Counted from the first letter of the stretch, positions 7,773 through 16,488 are shown. The stretch: DNA of 20,262 bases from Chthonomonas sp. UBA2387 (GCA_002343445.1 DDSP01000040.1:22627-42888); one strand, 5' to 3'. A program made the numbers and translations. Notes: a model not told the origin generated them from the letters alone.

Positions 7773-7835
7773 GGGTGACGGAATTGTGAAGGGATTCGTG
7801 CGCAAGCGCAACGCTTCGTCACACTTGGGTCACAC
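7773..7835. promoter_or_regulatory. Candidate operator: paired GTGAC/GTCAC half-sites with 11-bp pitch in dyad arrangement
   Basis: Within the 141-base divergent region, GTGACGG (7775) and GTGAAGG (7786) are 11 bp apart, and two exact GTCACAC copies (7818 and 7829) are also 11 bp apart. The two pairs point toward each other around position 7804, where TGCGC-AA-GCGCA (7799-7810) is itself an inverted repeat. Heptamers separated by 4 bp are the known arrangement of SARP/BTAD binding sites. It could control the AAA-WD40 gene, the peptidase gene, or both. Confidence 0.5.
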
Positions 7836-7892
7836 GGTGGGCATGGGCACGTCGGCCCAGGGCCAACCGACGCGCCAGACCCATGCTGAGCT

Positions 7893-10800
7893 ATGGCGAT
7901 TTGGACAGCCTTGTTGCTGGCTCTCGCCGCCCAAAGCCTCCCGGGAGCCGACTCGCACCTCGGGCGTCAAGCGCCCCAACCTCCCTTGGCGATCCCCTTC
8001 GAATCGCGCCAGGCGCAATCCGGCGTGTTCGATGAAGTGAACGCCTTGACCCCCGCTCAAAAGCAACGTGCCGAGCGCGCCGCAGGGGCCATCGTGCGCC
8101 AAACGGGTGGACGATTCTTCATCGTGTTCGCCAAAGCCGCGACGACCGATGAGGCCATCGCAGCCGCAGTCCGCATCCGCGAGGAGCGTCAACGCGAGGA
8201 CGCGACGACGCCCATCGGGGTGGTCGCTTACGGGACCAACGTTCGAGCGTATAGCCGTACCACCACGTACGACGCCAAGCTCGGCATCGAGAAGCTCCGC
8301 ACGGCGTGGGATAGCGTTCGCGAGGACAACTTTGTCGAGCACGTCATCCGTCAACTCGAGTTCCTCGCGGGCGCGAGCGCACCCACGTTGGTCGTCGAAG
8401 GCAAGATCGGCCCCGCAGGTGGCAAGTTGATCAGCCAAGACGGCTCCCTTGAACTTGTGGTGCCACCTCTGGCCGTTGCGGCCGACCAGCCGTTCAAGGT
8501 TGCTGAGGTGGGGGCCGGGAGTCAGGGACGCATCGTCCATGTCACGGGACCCGAAGGGCTCTTGGCGCGACCGGCCACGCTGAAGTTCCGCATCCCCGAA
8601 GGAACGGACATCGCCACGGTCATCGCTGCGGGTCAAGTCGAGGGAGCACTCTGGATGGTGCACCCCGCAAAGATCGATCCCGCGCAACGCACCCTGACCT
8701 GCTCGGTGGGCCACTTCTCGAATCAGGGCTGGTTCGGACTGAACCGCAAGCAACACCAGATACTCGGCGCGACGTTGTATTCGCTTGCGGGTGGGACGCT
8801 TCTGGTCCTTGCCGAGTATGCCGCCGTTGGAGCCGTGAGTTCCCTATCATGGCCAGTCGCGGCTGCGATTGCTTTGTTTGGGGCCACCGGTTGGTTCGCG
8901 GGGGGCGCGGAGTACGACACCCTCATGAAGCAAGGCTTCACCGGGCCGATCCCCGTCGAGGGTTACGACGTGTTCTGGAAGCCCGAACAGGTTCAGGGGC
9001 CATCCGTGGTCGCTCTGATCCATGCCAACGAGCACCGCATCTTGACTTGGATCAAGGAAGGGGACGGATGGACTCCTCAGGGACGGGATCGGACGTTTCA
9101 GATCGAGTTGCCCAACACCCCGGGCCTGACGCTATCCGACATCAAGGCCGTCAAGGTGCCCGCCGGCATCGCGAGCCTCTGCGCCGACCTTAGCGAAACC
9201 AAGCGCTGGTACGACCGCAACGCTTTCGCCCCAAAGGACCGAATCCCCGTATTGCTCACCAACGATCTTGGGAAGCTCCCCTCCGGCGAGCCGAATGCGG
9301 GCGAGTTCGAGGGGACCTACCTCAAGCTGAACGTCGAACTCCTCGGCTCGGCCAAGGGTCACCAATCGTTGCGAGCCACCATGGCGCACGAGACGCTTCA
9401 CGTCATCGCGGACAAGAACGGCTATCGGGAACCCTTCCTCGGGTGCGAAGAAGCCGTTGCCGTTGCGTTGGAGTCCATCGTTTGGCCCGGAGCCAACGAC
9501 GGCATGACGACCAACGCCTGGAACCGCACGGGTCCGGTCATGGCCAATGGACTGAAGGGCAATGGACAAGGCGAGGGGTTCACCACGCCAGAACGCCGGG
9601 GTTACCTGCTCTGGCCGTTCCCCAAGTTCGTCTACCATCGGCACGGGGTGGCCGACCTGAAGGCGCTGGCGGCTGGAACGATGGACGGCGCGCTCTTCGA
9701 ATCCATGTTTCGCAGCTACGTGCGAGCTTTGACCAACAACGAAGACGGTCTCGACAAGGAAACGGATTCCGACGACGGACGAGGCAAGATCGCCACGGGA
9801 TGGCCGGTCCCGCTTACCGAAGTCGCGATCTCGACCTCGACCAACGTGCTGGCCACCGGCGTCGCCAAGATTCCGCCGCTTGCTCCGACGGGCGTTCGGG
9901 TCGTGACCTTTTGGCTTGGAGATCGCGACCTGCCGAACACGCCGGTAGTCGTCCGACGCCGAATCCCCGAGATGCAGGAAGAGATCCACGTGCTGAAGCC
10001 AATGGGCAGCCCGGGATCGGCCGTCAACGGCGGCGACAGGAAGAAGGACGACGTGCTCTCCGAGCGAGGCATCGCGGTCACGCCAACGGATTGGGTCGCA
10101 AAGGCTTGCCAATTGCCCGTCGTGTTGGCTTCGGTCAAAGGCGGCGAGCCGGGTGAGAACCCTCTTCTGGCGTACACCTTGGATGCGCCCAAGTCGGTCA
10201 CCGTGTTGGCCCCTCAAGACGCGAGGGTCGCTCAGATCAAGTGGATTCCCCCCGGGCTCAACGGCGTTCCCGCCGCCGACGCCCTTTGGGGGTACCGCGT
10301 GATGGGTCGCCTTCCTGGCGGCGACATTCGGGTCATCGCCGAGTTGAGGTTTCGACCCGACAAGAGCCCCAAGAACCTATCGGCTGTGGGCGGGTCGCGG
10401 AATGCGATCACCATCGAGCCGAATGCGACCGAGGCATCTGTTCCCGCAGACGGCCATGCCCTGTTCGAAGCGTTCGGCATGGCCTCGGTTGACCTCGTCG
10501 CCGGCGAGGGCTCTGCGCAACTCGTTTCGCCCATTCGATGGGCGTCCGCTGAAGCGGACACTTTGCTGCAAGAGCTTCAGCAAATGACCGGCCCCAACCT
10601 AACGCTCAACGGGCGACGGACGGTCAAGGAGGACTCTTCCGGTTCGATCGACGGCGGCAACGGCACGGCTATGCTCAGGTTCTTCGGAGCAGTGGGCGGC
10701 AACATCTTGGACGAGGTTCTCGGCACCGCCAAGTCGGTCGGTGTCAATCTCGGGACGCCAAGCCTGACTTGGTCGGGCCCCAGATTCCAATTGTCCGCCT

Positions 10801-11294
10801 CCTTCGGTCCGAAGCCGGTTTCCAGCAAGGCGCGAGAGGGCACCACGAACAGCCAGGTGACGCGGAAGCTCGAGGTCTCGGGCCGCTACGATCCAGCCAG
10901 CCGCAGCCTGGTGGAGGTGGTCGCAGTGTACGAAGCCATCACGACGGCCACCTTTGTCCCCGACCCCAACTGGAAGCCGCGGTCTACCGTCGAGTCGCTG
11001 TACGCGCCGAAGCCTTTCGAACTCCTCGACCGGCGGGTGATGCGGTTCAGATTCGACCGGGTCCCCTTCCTGCGCAAGGAAACCGACCGATCGGGCAACG
11101 CCTTCATCACCTTTGGCATCGAGGGACCGAACCTGTCCGCTCCCGGGTGCACCGCAGAGGTGGAGGTGGAGTGGCGACAGACCGACAAGCCAAGCGTCAA
11201 GCAGTTCCACATCGTCACGGCTCAGCCACCCCTGAAAGGCGTGACCATGTACCAACCCGGTGTCTGGGTGATGTTCATGCGGGCAAAGGTGTAG
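7893..11294 (+). CDS. Large exported or membrane protein with HExxH zinc-peptidase motif
   Basis: A 1133-residue protein I cannot assign to a named family. A short hydrophobic N-terminus (MAIWTALLLALAAQSLPGAD) may be a signal peptide, though it lacks basic residues. Residues about 45-160 resemble a TPM-type fold (LTPAQKQRAERAA, GGRFFIVFAK, IGVVAYGTNVRAYS). Residues about 168-275 resemble a ZU5-like domain (KIGPAGGKL, LELVVPPLAV, CSVGHFSNQGW). Two hydrophobic segments lie at about 294-314 and 317-338. Residues 499-503 are HETLH, with Glu500 as the probable catalytic base and Glu519 or Glu520 (GCEEAVAVALE) as the probable third zinc ligand of a gluzincin-type site. The remaining 600 residues look beta-rich and are unrecognised. 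The ATG is preceded in frame by TGA six bases earlier, fixing the start. It is divergent from the AAA-WD40 gene. Its stop abuts the methyltransferase stop with no spacer. Confidence 0.8.
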   Translation: MAIWTALLLALAAQSLPGADSHLGRQAPQPPLAIPFESRQAQSGVFDEVNALTPAQKQRAERAAGAIVRQTGGRFFIVFAKAATTDEAIAAAVRIREERQREDATTPIGVVAYGTNVRAYSRTTTYDAKLGIEKLRTAWDSVREDNFVEHVIRQLEFLAGASAPTLVVEGKIGPAGGKLISQDGSLELVVPPLAVAADQPFKVAEVGAGSQGRIVHVTGPEGLLARPATLKFRIPEGTDIATVIAAGQVEGALWMVHPAKIDPAQRTLTCSVGHFSNQGWFGLNRKQHQILGATLYSLAGGTLLVLAEYAAVGAVSSLSWPVAAAIALFGATGWFAGGAEYDTLMKQGFTGPIPVEGYDVFWKPEQVQGPSVVALIHANEHRILTWIKEGDGWTPQGRDRTFQIELPNTPGLTLSDIKAVKVPAGIASLCADLSETKRWYDRNAFAPKDRIPVLLTNDLGKLPSGEPNAGEFEGTYLKLNVELLGSAKGHQSLRATMAHETLHVIADKNGYREPFLGCEEAVAVALESIVWPGANDGMTTNAWNRTGPVMANGLKGNGQGEGFTTPERRGYLLWPFPKFVYHRHGVADLKALAAGTMDGALFESMFRSYVRALTNNEDGLDKETDSDDGRGKIATGWPVPLTEVAISTSTNVLATGVAKIPPLAPTGVRVVTFWLGDRDLPNTPVVVRRRIPEMQEEIHVLKPMGSPGSAVNGGDRKKDDVLSERGIAVTPTDWVAKACQLPVVLASVKGGEPGENPLLAYTLDAPKSVTVLAPQDARVAQIKWIPPGLNGVPAADALWGYRVMGRLPGGDIRVIAELRFRPDKSPKNLSAVGGSRNAITIEPNATEASVPADGHALFEAFGMASVDLVAGEGSAQLVSPIRWASAEADTLLQELQQMTGPNLTLNGRRTVKEDSSGSIDGGNGTAMLRFFGAVGGNILDEVLGTAKSVGVNLGTPSLTWSGPRFQLSASFGPKPVSSKAREGTTNSQVTRKLEVSGRYDPASRSLVEVVAVYEAITTATFVPDPNWKPRSTVESLYAPKPFELLDRRVMRFRFDRVPFLRKETDRSGNAFITFGIEGPNLSAPGCTAEVEVEWRQTDKPSVKQFHIVTAQPPLKGVTMYQPGVWVMFMRAKV

Positions 11295-12104
11295 TTAGGC
11301 TTCCTCATCGTTCCAGCCCCAGGCCTGGAAGACCGTCGGCCCACCCATGAGCGTGGTTGGATCGGCGGCGATGGACCGAAGCCGTTCGACGACCCGTCGG
11401 AGTTCGTCCTCGGTCGCTAGTCCGTCCTCGACGATCGCCTGCGAGATGGCTTCCATCGTGACGACGATCAGGTCCTTGATGCCGCCATGCAATGCCACCG
11501 GCTGCCAAGCGCTGATCCCGACATTCGCCAATCCGGCCTCGCGTAGGAGGCTCGGAAGTTCGGGTCCCAGCCACGCGTTGCCGCCACGCTTGGCCACCAC
11601 CTGCTCGTACCAAGCGACCGTCGTATCGAGTTCGAGTGAGTGCGGATGGCTCCGATGGCCCCGAAAGTCGATATCCTCCAAGAGCAAGACACCACCCGGC
11701 GCGAGCCACTCCTTGGCCCGCTTCAGCAGTTCCCAACGAGACGGCAAGTGCGACAGGAGAAACCGGGCGTAGACGAGGTCGAACCGCTCGCTTGGCGACC
11801 ATTCGTTGACGTTGGCGGCTTCGTAGGCCACGTTCCTCAGGCCCAAGGCGTGCGCTTCTGCAGTTGCCATCGCGACTTTCGCGGCGTCCAGGTCGACTCC
11901 GAGAACGCTTCCGTTGTCTCCTACGCGTGCCGCCATCGAAGTCGCGACGTCGCCACCCCCCGAACCCAAGTCAAGGCAACGCATCCCCGGCATGCAGAAG
12001 CGGTCGAGCAAAGGGTCCGTCCCTTCGCGCATCACTTCCGAAAGGAGGCGCAACCGGCTACGCCCCACCTCGCCACCGCGAATGGAGTACGGATTCTGAG
12101 CCAT
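11295..12104 (-). CDS. SAM-dependent class I methyltransferase
   Basis: A 269-residue cytoplasmic methyltransferase with a Rossmann-type SAM fold. Motif I is CLDLGSGGGDVA (43-54), the acidic end of strand 2 is GVDLD (69-73), and FDLVYARFLLSHLP and LAPGGVLLLEDIDF are the post-I and motif III-like strands. It resembles the broad UbiE/Methyltransf_25 group, in which substrates range from quinones to small metabolites; the substrate here cannot be inferred. The C-terminal region after about residue 150 is a helical lid. The ATG at 12104 gives a sensible N-terminus, and a CACAAT hexamer 5 bases upstream suggests a leaderless transcript. It is divergent from the beta-mannosidase gene (55 bases) and convergent with the HExxH gene with zero spacing. 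Confidence 0.9.
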   Translation of the reverse strand: MAQNPYSIRGGEVGRSRLRLLSEVMREGTDPLLDRFCMPGMRCLDLGSGGGDVATSMAARVGDNGSVLGVDLDAAKVAMATAEAHALGLRNVAYEAANVNEWSPSERFDLVYARFLLSHLPSRWELLKRAKEWLAPGGVLLLEDIDFRGHRSHPHSLELDTTVAWYEQVVAKRGGNAWLGPELPSLLREAGLANVGISAWQPVALHGGIKDLIVVTMEAISQAIVEDGLATEDELRRVVERLRSIAADPTTLMGGPTVFQAWGWNDEEA

Positions 12105-12109
12105 GCCGC

Positions 12110-12115
12110 ATTGTG
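12110..12115 (-). promoter_or_regulatory. Candidate -10 element (CACAAT), methyltransferase
   Basis: CACAAT on the minus strand ends 5 bases before the ATG and matches the -10 consensus at 4 of 6 positions. There is no room for a conventional ribosome-binding leader. Confidence 0.35.
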
Positions 12116-12148
12116 CCCTCTGTGCCGGGCGCCAAGACGAACGGGCGG

Positions 12149-12154
12149 TATCCT
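12149..12154 (+). promoter_or_regulatory. Candidate -10 element (TATCCT), beta-mannosidase
   Basis: TATCCT ends 5 bases before the GTG start at 12160. The spacing predicts a transcript beginning at the start codon. It shares a 55-base divergent region with the methyltransferase promoter. Confidence 0.35.
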
Positions 12155-12159
12155 AGGTC

Positions 12160-14583
12160 GTGCTCCAAACCACTCTCTCCCGCGGATGGGAGTTCGTTTC
12201 TCGCGCCCAAGCCGCCAAGGGCCTTTGGCTGCCCGCCGAAGTTCCGGGCCACGTCCACCTCGACCTTCAGGCTGCGGGCGTCATCCCCGACCCGTTCGAG
12301 CGGATGCACGAGGCGGGAGTCCAGTGGGTGGACCAAGAGGATTGGACGTATCGTTGCCGATTCGTTTGGGAACCTAAGGACGGCATGCCAAGAAGGGTTC
12401 TGCGCTTCGAGGGTCTGGATACGATCGCCACGATCTCTCTGAACGGAGAGGTCATCGGGCACAGCGCCAACATGCACGTCCCCGTCGAACTCGACGTGAC
12501 CGACCGGTTGCAGGAGGGCGAGAACGAATTGCTGGTCGAGTTCCTCTCGGCGGCACGCATCGGCGAGTCGCTGAAGGCCGACTACCTCGCCTCGGAGGGC
12601 TTACGTCCCGATTGCGCCAACTTCTTCGACCGATCGTTCGTTAGGAAGGCTCAGTATATGTTCGGTTGGGACTGGGGTCCCCGGCTCGTTTCTTGCGGCA
12701 TCTGGCAGCCCGTCCGCCTGCTGGAGTTTGCCGCCCGCGTCACCGACGTTCACATCCGGCAGGAGCACCACAAGAAGGACGGTTCGGTGGAGACCTGGTT
12801 CTCGGTCGAGCTTGAAGGCGAGGCCCAAACGGCCCTTTTCGTCACCGCGCCCGATGGCGAACGGCTGCCCGTCGGCCCGAGCGGACGGTTGAAGTTCAAA
12901 GAACCTTACCTTTGGTGGACGCACGACCTTGGCGAGGCCCACCTTTACACGCTTGAGATCGAGGTTCAGCCCACCGGCAGCACCCCGTTCGTGGAGACCA
13001 GACGCTTCGGGCTCCGAACGATTCGGCTGCGCCGCGAGAAGGACGAGTTTGGGGAGTCGTTCCAGTTCGTGCTGAACGGAGTGCCCATTTATGCGCGCGG
13101 GGCCAATTGGATTCCCGACCACTCCTTCCCTTCCTCGATCACGCCTTCGCAACTGTTCGATCAGTTCGCCCGCGTCGTGGATATGAACATGAACATGCTC
13201 CGCGTTTGGGGAGGAGGGCTGTACGAGAGCGACGCGTTCTACGACCACGCCGACGAGCAGGGCGTGCTCATCTGGCAAGACTTTGCCTACGGCTGCGCCT
13301 ATTACCCCGACGGCCCCGAGGCTCAGGAAGTGGCTCGCCAAGAGGCCATCGCCAACGTGAAGCGGCTCCGAAACCGCGCCAGCCTCGCGCTCTGGTGCGG
13401 CAACAACGAGAACCTCACCATGTTCGAGGGCCCGTGGGGCGGCAAGGAGCGCAACCCCGACCGCTACTACGGCGAGCACATCTACAACGAAGTGTTGCCC
13501 CAAGTCTTGGCCGAACTCGACACCGAGCGCGATTACATTCCGACCAGCCCCTGGGGCGGCGAGAAATCGAACGACGGCGGCATCGGCGATCAGCATTACT
13601 GGAACGTGTGGCATGGCGGCGACTGGCGCAACTACGCCGATTCCACCGCCCGATTCTGCTCGGAGTTCGGCTTCTCCGGGTCGCCGAGTATGGACGTCTG
13701 GAACCGATATCTGGGCGAGAACGATAGGGACCCGAACGGTTCGCAGGTCCGGTGGCACGACAAGACCGGCAAGACGACCGAGATCTACAACGGCTACACG
13801 ACGCTCCACTACCCCGAGCCCCAAGACCTCGAAGACCTCGTCTACTACACCCAGCTCAACCAACGAGACGCCTTGCGGTTCGGCATCGAGCACTTCCGCC
13901 GGTCGGCGTTCTGCAAGGGGACGCTGATCTGGCAGCTCAACGACTGCTGGCCCGTGCAGAGCTGGGCGGTGGTGGATTGTCTGGGCAACTACAAGGCCGC
14001 CGCTTACGACCTCCGCCGCCTCTACGCGGACGTGTTGGTTTCCATGGACCGGCAGGGTGCCGTGGTCAAGGTTCACTGCGTGAACGACGGGATCGAGAAC
14101 GTGAAGGACGACCTGATCGTGCGCGCCGTCTCGCTCACAACGGGCGAGGTGGTCCGCGAATGGGAGCAGAAGGTCTCGGTGAAGCCGGGCGACCGCAAGG
14201 TCGGCCTCGAGGTTTCCATCAAAGGCTTGAACACGGCTGAAACGCTCTTGGTCGCCTATTGGGAGTCGGCCTGGGGTTGGACGTTGCTCTGCGAGCCGAA
14301 GGACGCCCGTCCGGCCAAGTTCGAGGTCCACGCGTCCAGTGCTGGCCAGGATGGCTTGATCCTTCGCGCCGAAGGCCCTGTGGTGGACCTGTGCCTCGGG
14401 GGCTACGGCTTGGAGCACGGGCTCTCCGACGGCGGCCCCCTGCAAGGCCCCGGCACGCAGATCTTTGTGACGCTGCCCGAGCGAGGCGACTACGAGATGA
14501 GCTTCCTCAAGGCGCCGACCAAGCTGCGCGGCCGGTCGCTGGCGGGATGGCACGACATCCGCGTCAGCAGGGCGCCGCTCTAG
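12160..14583 (+). CDS. Beta-mannosidase, glycoside hydrolase family 2
   Basis: An 807-residue GH2 enzyme expected to release terminal beta-mannose from mannans, manno-oligosaccharides or glycans. The N-terminal sugar-binding beta domain begins LSRGWEF and has PAEVPGHVHLDL and DWTYRCRF, hallmarks of the beta-mannosidase subgroup. YMFGWDWGPRL (166-176) and LRVWGGGLYE are further signatures. The catalytic acid/base is Glu417 in LWCGNNEN and the nucleophile is Glu502 in FCSEFGF. Late GH2 features are LIWQLNDCWPVQSWAVVD and the C-terminal beta domain. The length is typical. I see no signal peptide, so it is probably cytoplasmic, acting on imported oligosaccharides. The GTG start is supported by the domain beginning at residue 5 and a TATCCT hexamer 5 bases upstream. 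Its 3' end is 11 bases from the convergent S15-type hydrolase. Confidence 0.94.
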   Translation: MLQTTLSRGWEFVSRAQAAKGLWLPAEVPGHVHLDLQAAGVIPDPFERMHEAGVQWVDQEDWTYRCRFVWEPKDGMPRRVLRFEGLDTIATISLNGEVIGHSANMHVPVELDVTDRLQEGENELLVEFLSAARIGESLKADYLASEGLRPDCANFFDRSFVRKAQYMFGWDWGPRLVSCGIWQPVRLLEFAARVTDVHIRQEHHKKDGSVETWFSVELEGEAQTALFVTAPDGERLPVGPSGRLKFKEPYLWWTHDLGEAHLYTLEIEVQPTGSTPFVETRRFGLRTIRLRREKDEFGESFQFVLNGVPIYARGANWIPDHSFPSSITPSQLFDQFARVVDMNMNMLRVWGGGLYESDAFYDHADEQGVLIWQDFAYGCAYYPDGPEAQEVARQEAIANVKRLRNRASLALWCGNNENLTMFEGPWGGKERNPDRYYGEHIYNEVLPQVLAELDTERDYIPTSPWGGEKSNDGGIGDQHYWNVWHGGDWRNYADSTARFCSEFGFSGSPSMDVWNRYLGENDRDPNGSQVRWHDKTGKTTEIYNGYTTLHYPEPQDLEDLVYYTQLNQRDALRFGIEHFRRSAFCKGTLIWQLNDCWPVQSWAVVDCLGNYKAAAYDLRRLYADVLVSMDRQGAVVKVHCVNDGIENVKDDLIVRAVSLTTGEVVREWEQKVSVKPGDRKVGLEVSIKGLNTAETLLVAYWESAWGWTLLCEPKDARPAKFEVHASSAGQDGLILRAEGPVVDLCLGGYGLEHGLSDGGPLQGPGTQIFVTLPERGDYEMSFLKAPTKLRGRSLAGWHDIRVSRAPL

Positions 14584-14594
14584 GGGCGTTCGGT

Positions 14595-16439
14595 TTAGCC
14601 GCCTAGCGTCCGCACGACCAAGCGGCTGGCCGCCGTGCCGCCCAAGTGAACGCGGTGGGTGGCCTTGATGAAGTGCTCGGGCCGCGCCTGATAGATGTCC
14701 GTGAACGTCTGGGGGTTGCGATCGAGCAGTGGGAACATCGAACTCTGGATCTGCACCACCAGACGGTGACCCTTCTTGAACGTGTGGAACAGGCCTTGCA
14801 GCGGCACTCGCACCAGAGTGGACTCGCCCGGAACGAACGCCTTGGGGTGCGAGAGCGACTCGCGGTACTTGCCACGCAGGCAGTCCCAACGCACGAGCAT
14901 CTGGTAGTTCGCCAGTTCAACCGGGGGGGTCACCTTGGTGTTGGCCGGAGCGTCGGCGGGGTACTCGTCCACCACCTTGACCACCCAGTCGGCATCGGTC
15001 CCGGTGATGGACACATGGAGTTCCGCCGAGATCGGCCCCGCAAGCGTGAGGTCGGCCTCGAGAGGCTCCGTGCGGAAGGTCAACACGTCCGAACGGGCCG
15101 ACGCGAACCGCTGGTCCTCGATCATGAACGACGATGGGACGCCGGAGACCGTTCGACCGATGAACGGCACGGGGTCCGCTGGGTCACTGACGAACTCGGC
15201 GACGCCCATATCGGACTTGGCCATCCCGACGCGTCCGCCGGGATGCAGGTAGAGCGACGCCTCCTTGCTCTCCTTGGGCGGCCAAACGTCGAAGTTCGAC
15301 CACTTGTTGAGCCCCGTGTCGAACACCATCGCCTCGGGCAGCTTCGGAGCGTCTTTGCCGTGCAAGTGGTGGGCAAAGAACGGACGTTCGACCTCGTTGA
15401 CAAAGGCCTCGCCCGTTCTGGAGCCGAACTCGATCGCGCCCAAGCGCTCCGCCGGCCCATGCCAGCCACCGTGCGACCACGGACCCATCACGATGCGGTT
15501 GTCGGTGCCCGGGCTCTGGTGTTCGATGGTCAGATAGGTCTGCCATGCGCCGAACAGGTCTTCGGCGTCGAACAGCCCGCCCACCACCAGCACAGCCGGC
15601 TTGATGTTCTTGAGGTGCGGGCGGACGTTGCGCTTCTGCCAATACTCGTTGTAGTCTGCCGCCCGCGTGGTCTCCTCCCAGTAGAGGTTGTCCTTGAAGA
15701 TCGGCAGGTAGTTCGGCAACGGCCCCATTTCCAAGTGGAACTTGTAGAGGTCGTTGTGCGGCATGCGGAAGGTGGATCGCGCGGGGGTGGCTGTTGGCTG
15801 GGGCCGTGGAGCGCCGAAGCCGAGTTGGAAACTGAAGCGTTGCGCCAGCGAGAACGCGCCGCCCCGATGGTCGTCGTCGCCTTCGAAGCGGTCGGTCACC
15901 GGCGCTTGGGGCGAGACCGCTTTCAACGCCGGGTGCGCGTCGATGAGCGAGTGGGTGGCATAGAAGCCCGGCTGCGACACGCCGTAGATGCCGACCTTGC
16001 TGTTGTGGTTGGGCACGTTGCGGATCAGGTACTCGATGGTGTCGTACGCGTCCGAACTCTCATCCACCTGGTGTCCCGTCTTGTTGGGGATATGGGGCAC
16101 GCAGTAGATGTGGTGGCCCTCCGACATGTAGCGTCCCCGCACGTCCTGATAGACGAAGATGTAGCCGTCCTCGGCAAAGGCTCGGGCGGGCCCCAGCGAG
16201 CCCTTGTAAGCGTCCGGGCCATAGGGTCCCGAGCCGTAGGGCGTGCGGATCATCAGGATCGGATAGGTCTTGCTCGTGTCCTTGGGGGCGTAGATCCCCG
16301 TGTACAGCCGCACGCCGTCGCGCATCGGCACCATCACCTCGGTCTTGGTGTAGGTGTCGCGGATCGCGTTGCGCTGGGCGAAGAGGATGGCGGACCAGGT
16401 GAGCAAGAGCACTCCACAGACGAGCCTGAGCGGTCGCAT
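14595..16439 (-). CDS. Secreted CocE/NonD-family (peptidase S15-like) serine hydrolase
   Basis: A 614-residue alpha/beta hydrolase of the X-Pro dipeptidyl-peptidase/cocaine esterase/alpha-amino-acid ester hydrolase group. The N-terminus MRPLRLVCGVLLLTWSAILF is a signal peptide or anchor, with probable cleavage after AILFAQ. Family motifs are VMVPMRDGVRLYTGIYAP, RTPYG and YQDVRGRYMSEG. The nucleophile elbow is GVSQPG (Ser155), with Gln where a Tyr is more common. The acid is probably Asp291 in GGLFDAED and the base His323 in GPWSHGGWHG. The C-terminal part (KGHRLVVQIQSSMFPLLDRN) is the jelly-roll PepX_C-type domain. Sequence feel is closest to amino-acid ester hydrolases, but the substrate (peptide, ester or amide) is uncertain. 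It lies 49 bases downstream of the frameshifted halogenase-like gene on the same strand. Confidence 0.9.
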   Translation of the reverse strand: MRPLRLVCGVLLLTWSAILFAQRNAIRDTYTKTEVMVPMRDGVRLYTGIYAPKDTSKTYPILMIRTPYGSGPYGPDAYKGSLGPARAFAEDGYIFVYQDVRGRYMSEGHHIYCVPHIPNKTGHQVDESSDAYDTIEYLIRNVPNHNSKVGIYGVSQPGFYATHSLIDAHPALKAVSPQAPVTDRFEGDDDHRGGAFSLAQRFSFQLGFGAPRPQPTATPARSTFRMPHNDLYKFHLEMGPLPNYLPIFKDNLYWEETTRAADYNEYWQKRNVRPHLKNIKPAVLVVGGLFDAEDLFGAWQTYLTIEHQSPGTDNRIVMGPWSHGGWHGPAERLGAIEFGSRTGEAFVNEVERPFFAHHLHGKDAPKLPEAMVFDTGLNKWSNFDVWPPKESKEASLYLHPGGRVGMAKSDMGVAEFVSDPADPVPFIGRTVSGVPSSFMIEDQRFASARSDVLTFRTEPLEADLTLAGPISAELHVSITGTDADWVVKVVDEYPADAPANTKVTPPVELANYQMLVRWDCLRGKYRESLSHPKAFVPGESTLVRVPLQGLFHTFKKGHRLVVQIQSSMFPLLDRNPQTFTDIYQARPEHFIKATHRVHLGGTAASRLVVRTLGG

Positions 16440-16444
16440 ATCGG

Positions 16445-16450
16445 ACTATT
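16445..16450 (-). promoter_or_regulatory. Candidate -10 element (AATAGT), S15-type hydrolase
   Basis: AATAGT on the minus strand ends 5 bases before the ATG at 16439, within the 49-base gap to the upstream gene. It would allow this gene its own leaderless transcript. The match is weak (4 of 6). Confidence 0.25.
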
Positions 16451-16488
16451 CGGCGCTCGCGGCGTGAGTCCTGCCTCAATTCGGAGGC

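Noticed and set aside
12601..14889. Long open frame (about 760 codons) on the minus strand opposite the beta-mannosidase
   Set aside because: Its translation is low-complexity and rich in Val, Ala, Gly and Arg with no domain signature, and it overlaps a clear GH2 enzyme; it is a by-product of high-GC codon usage.
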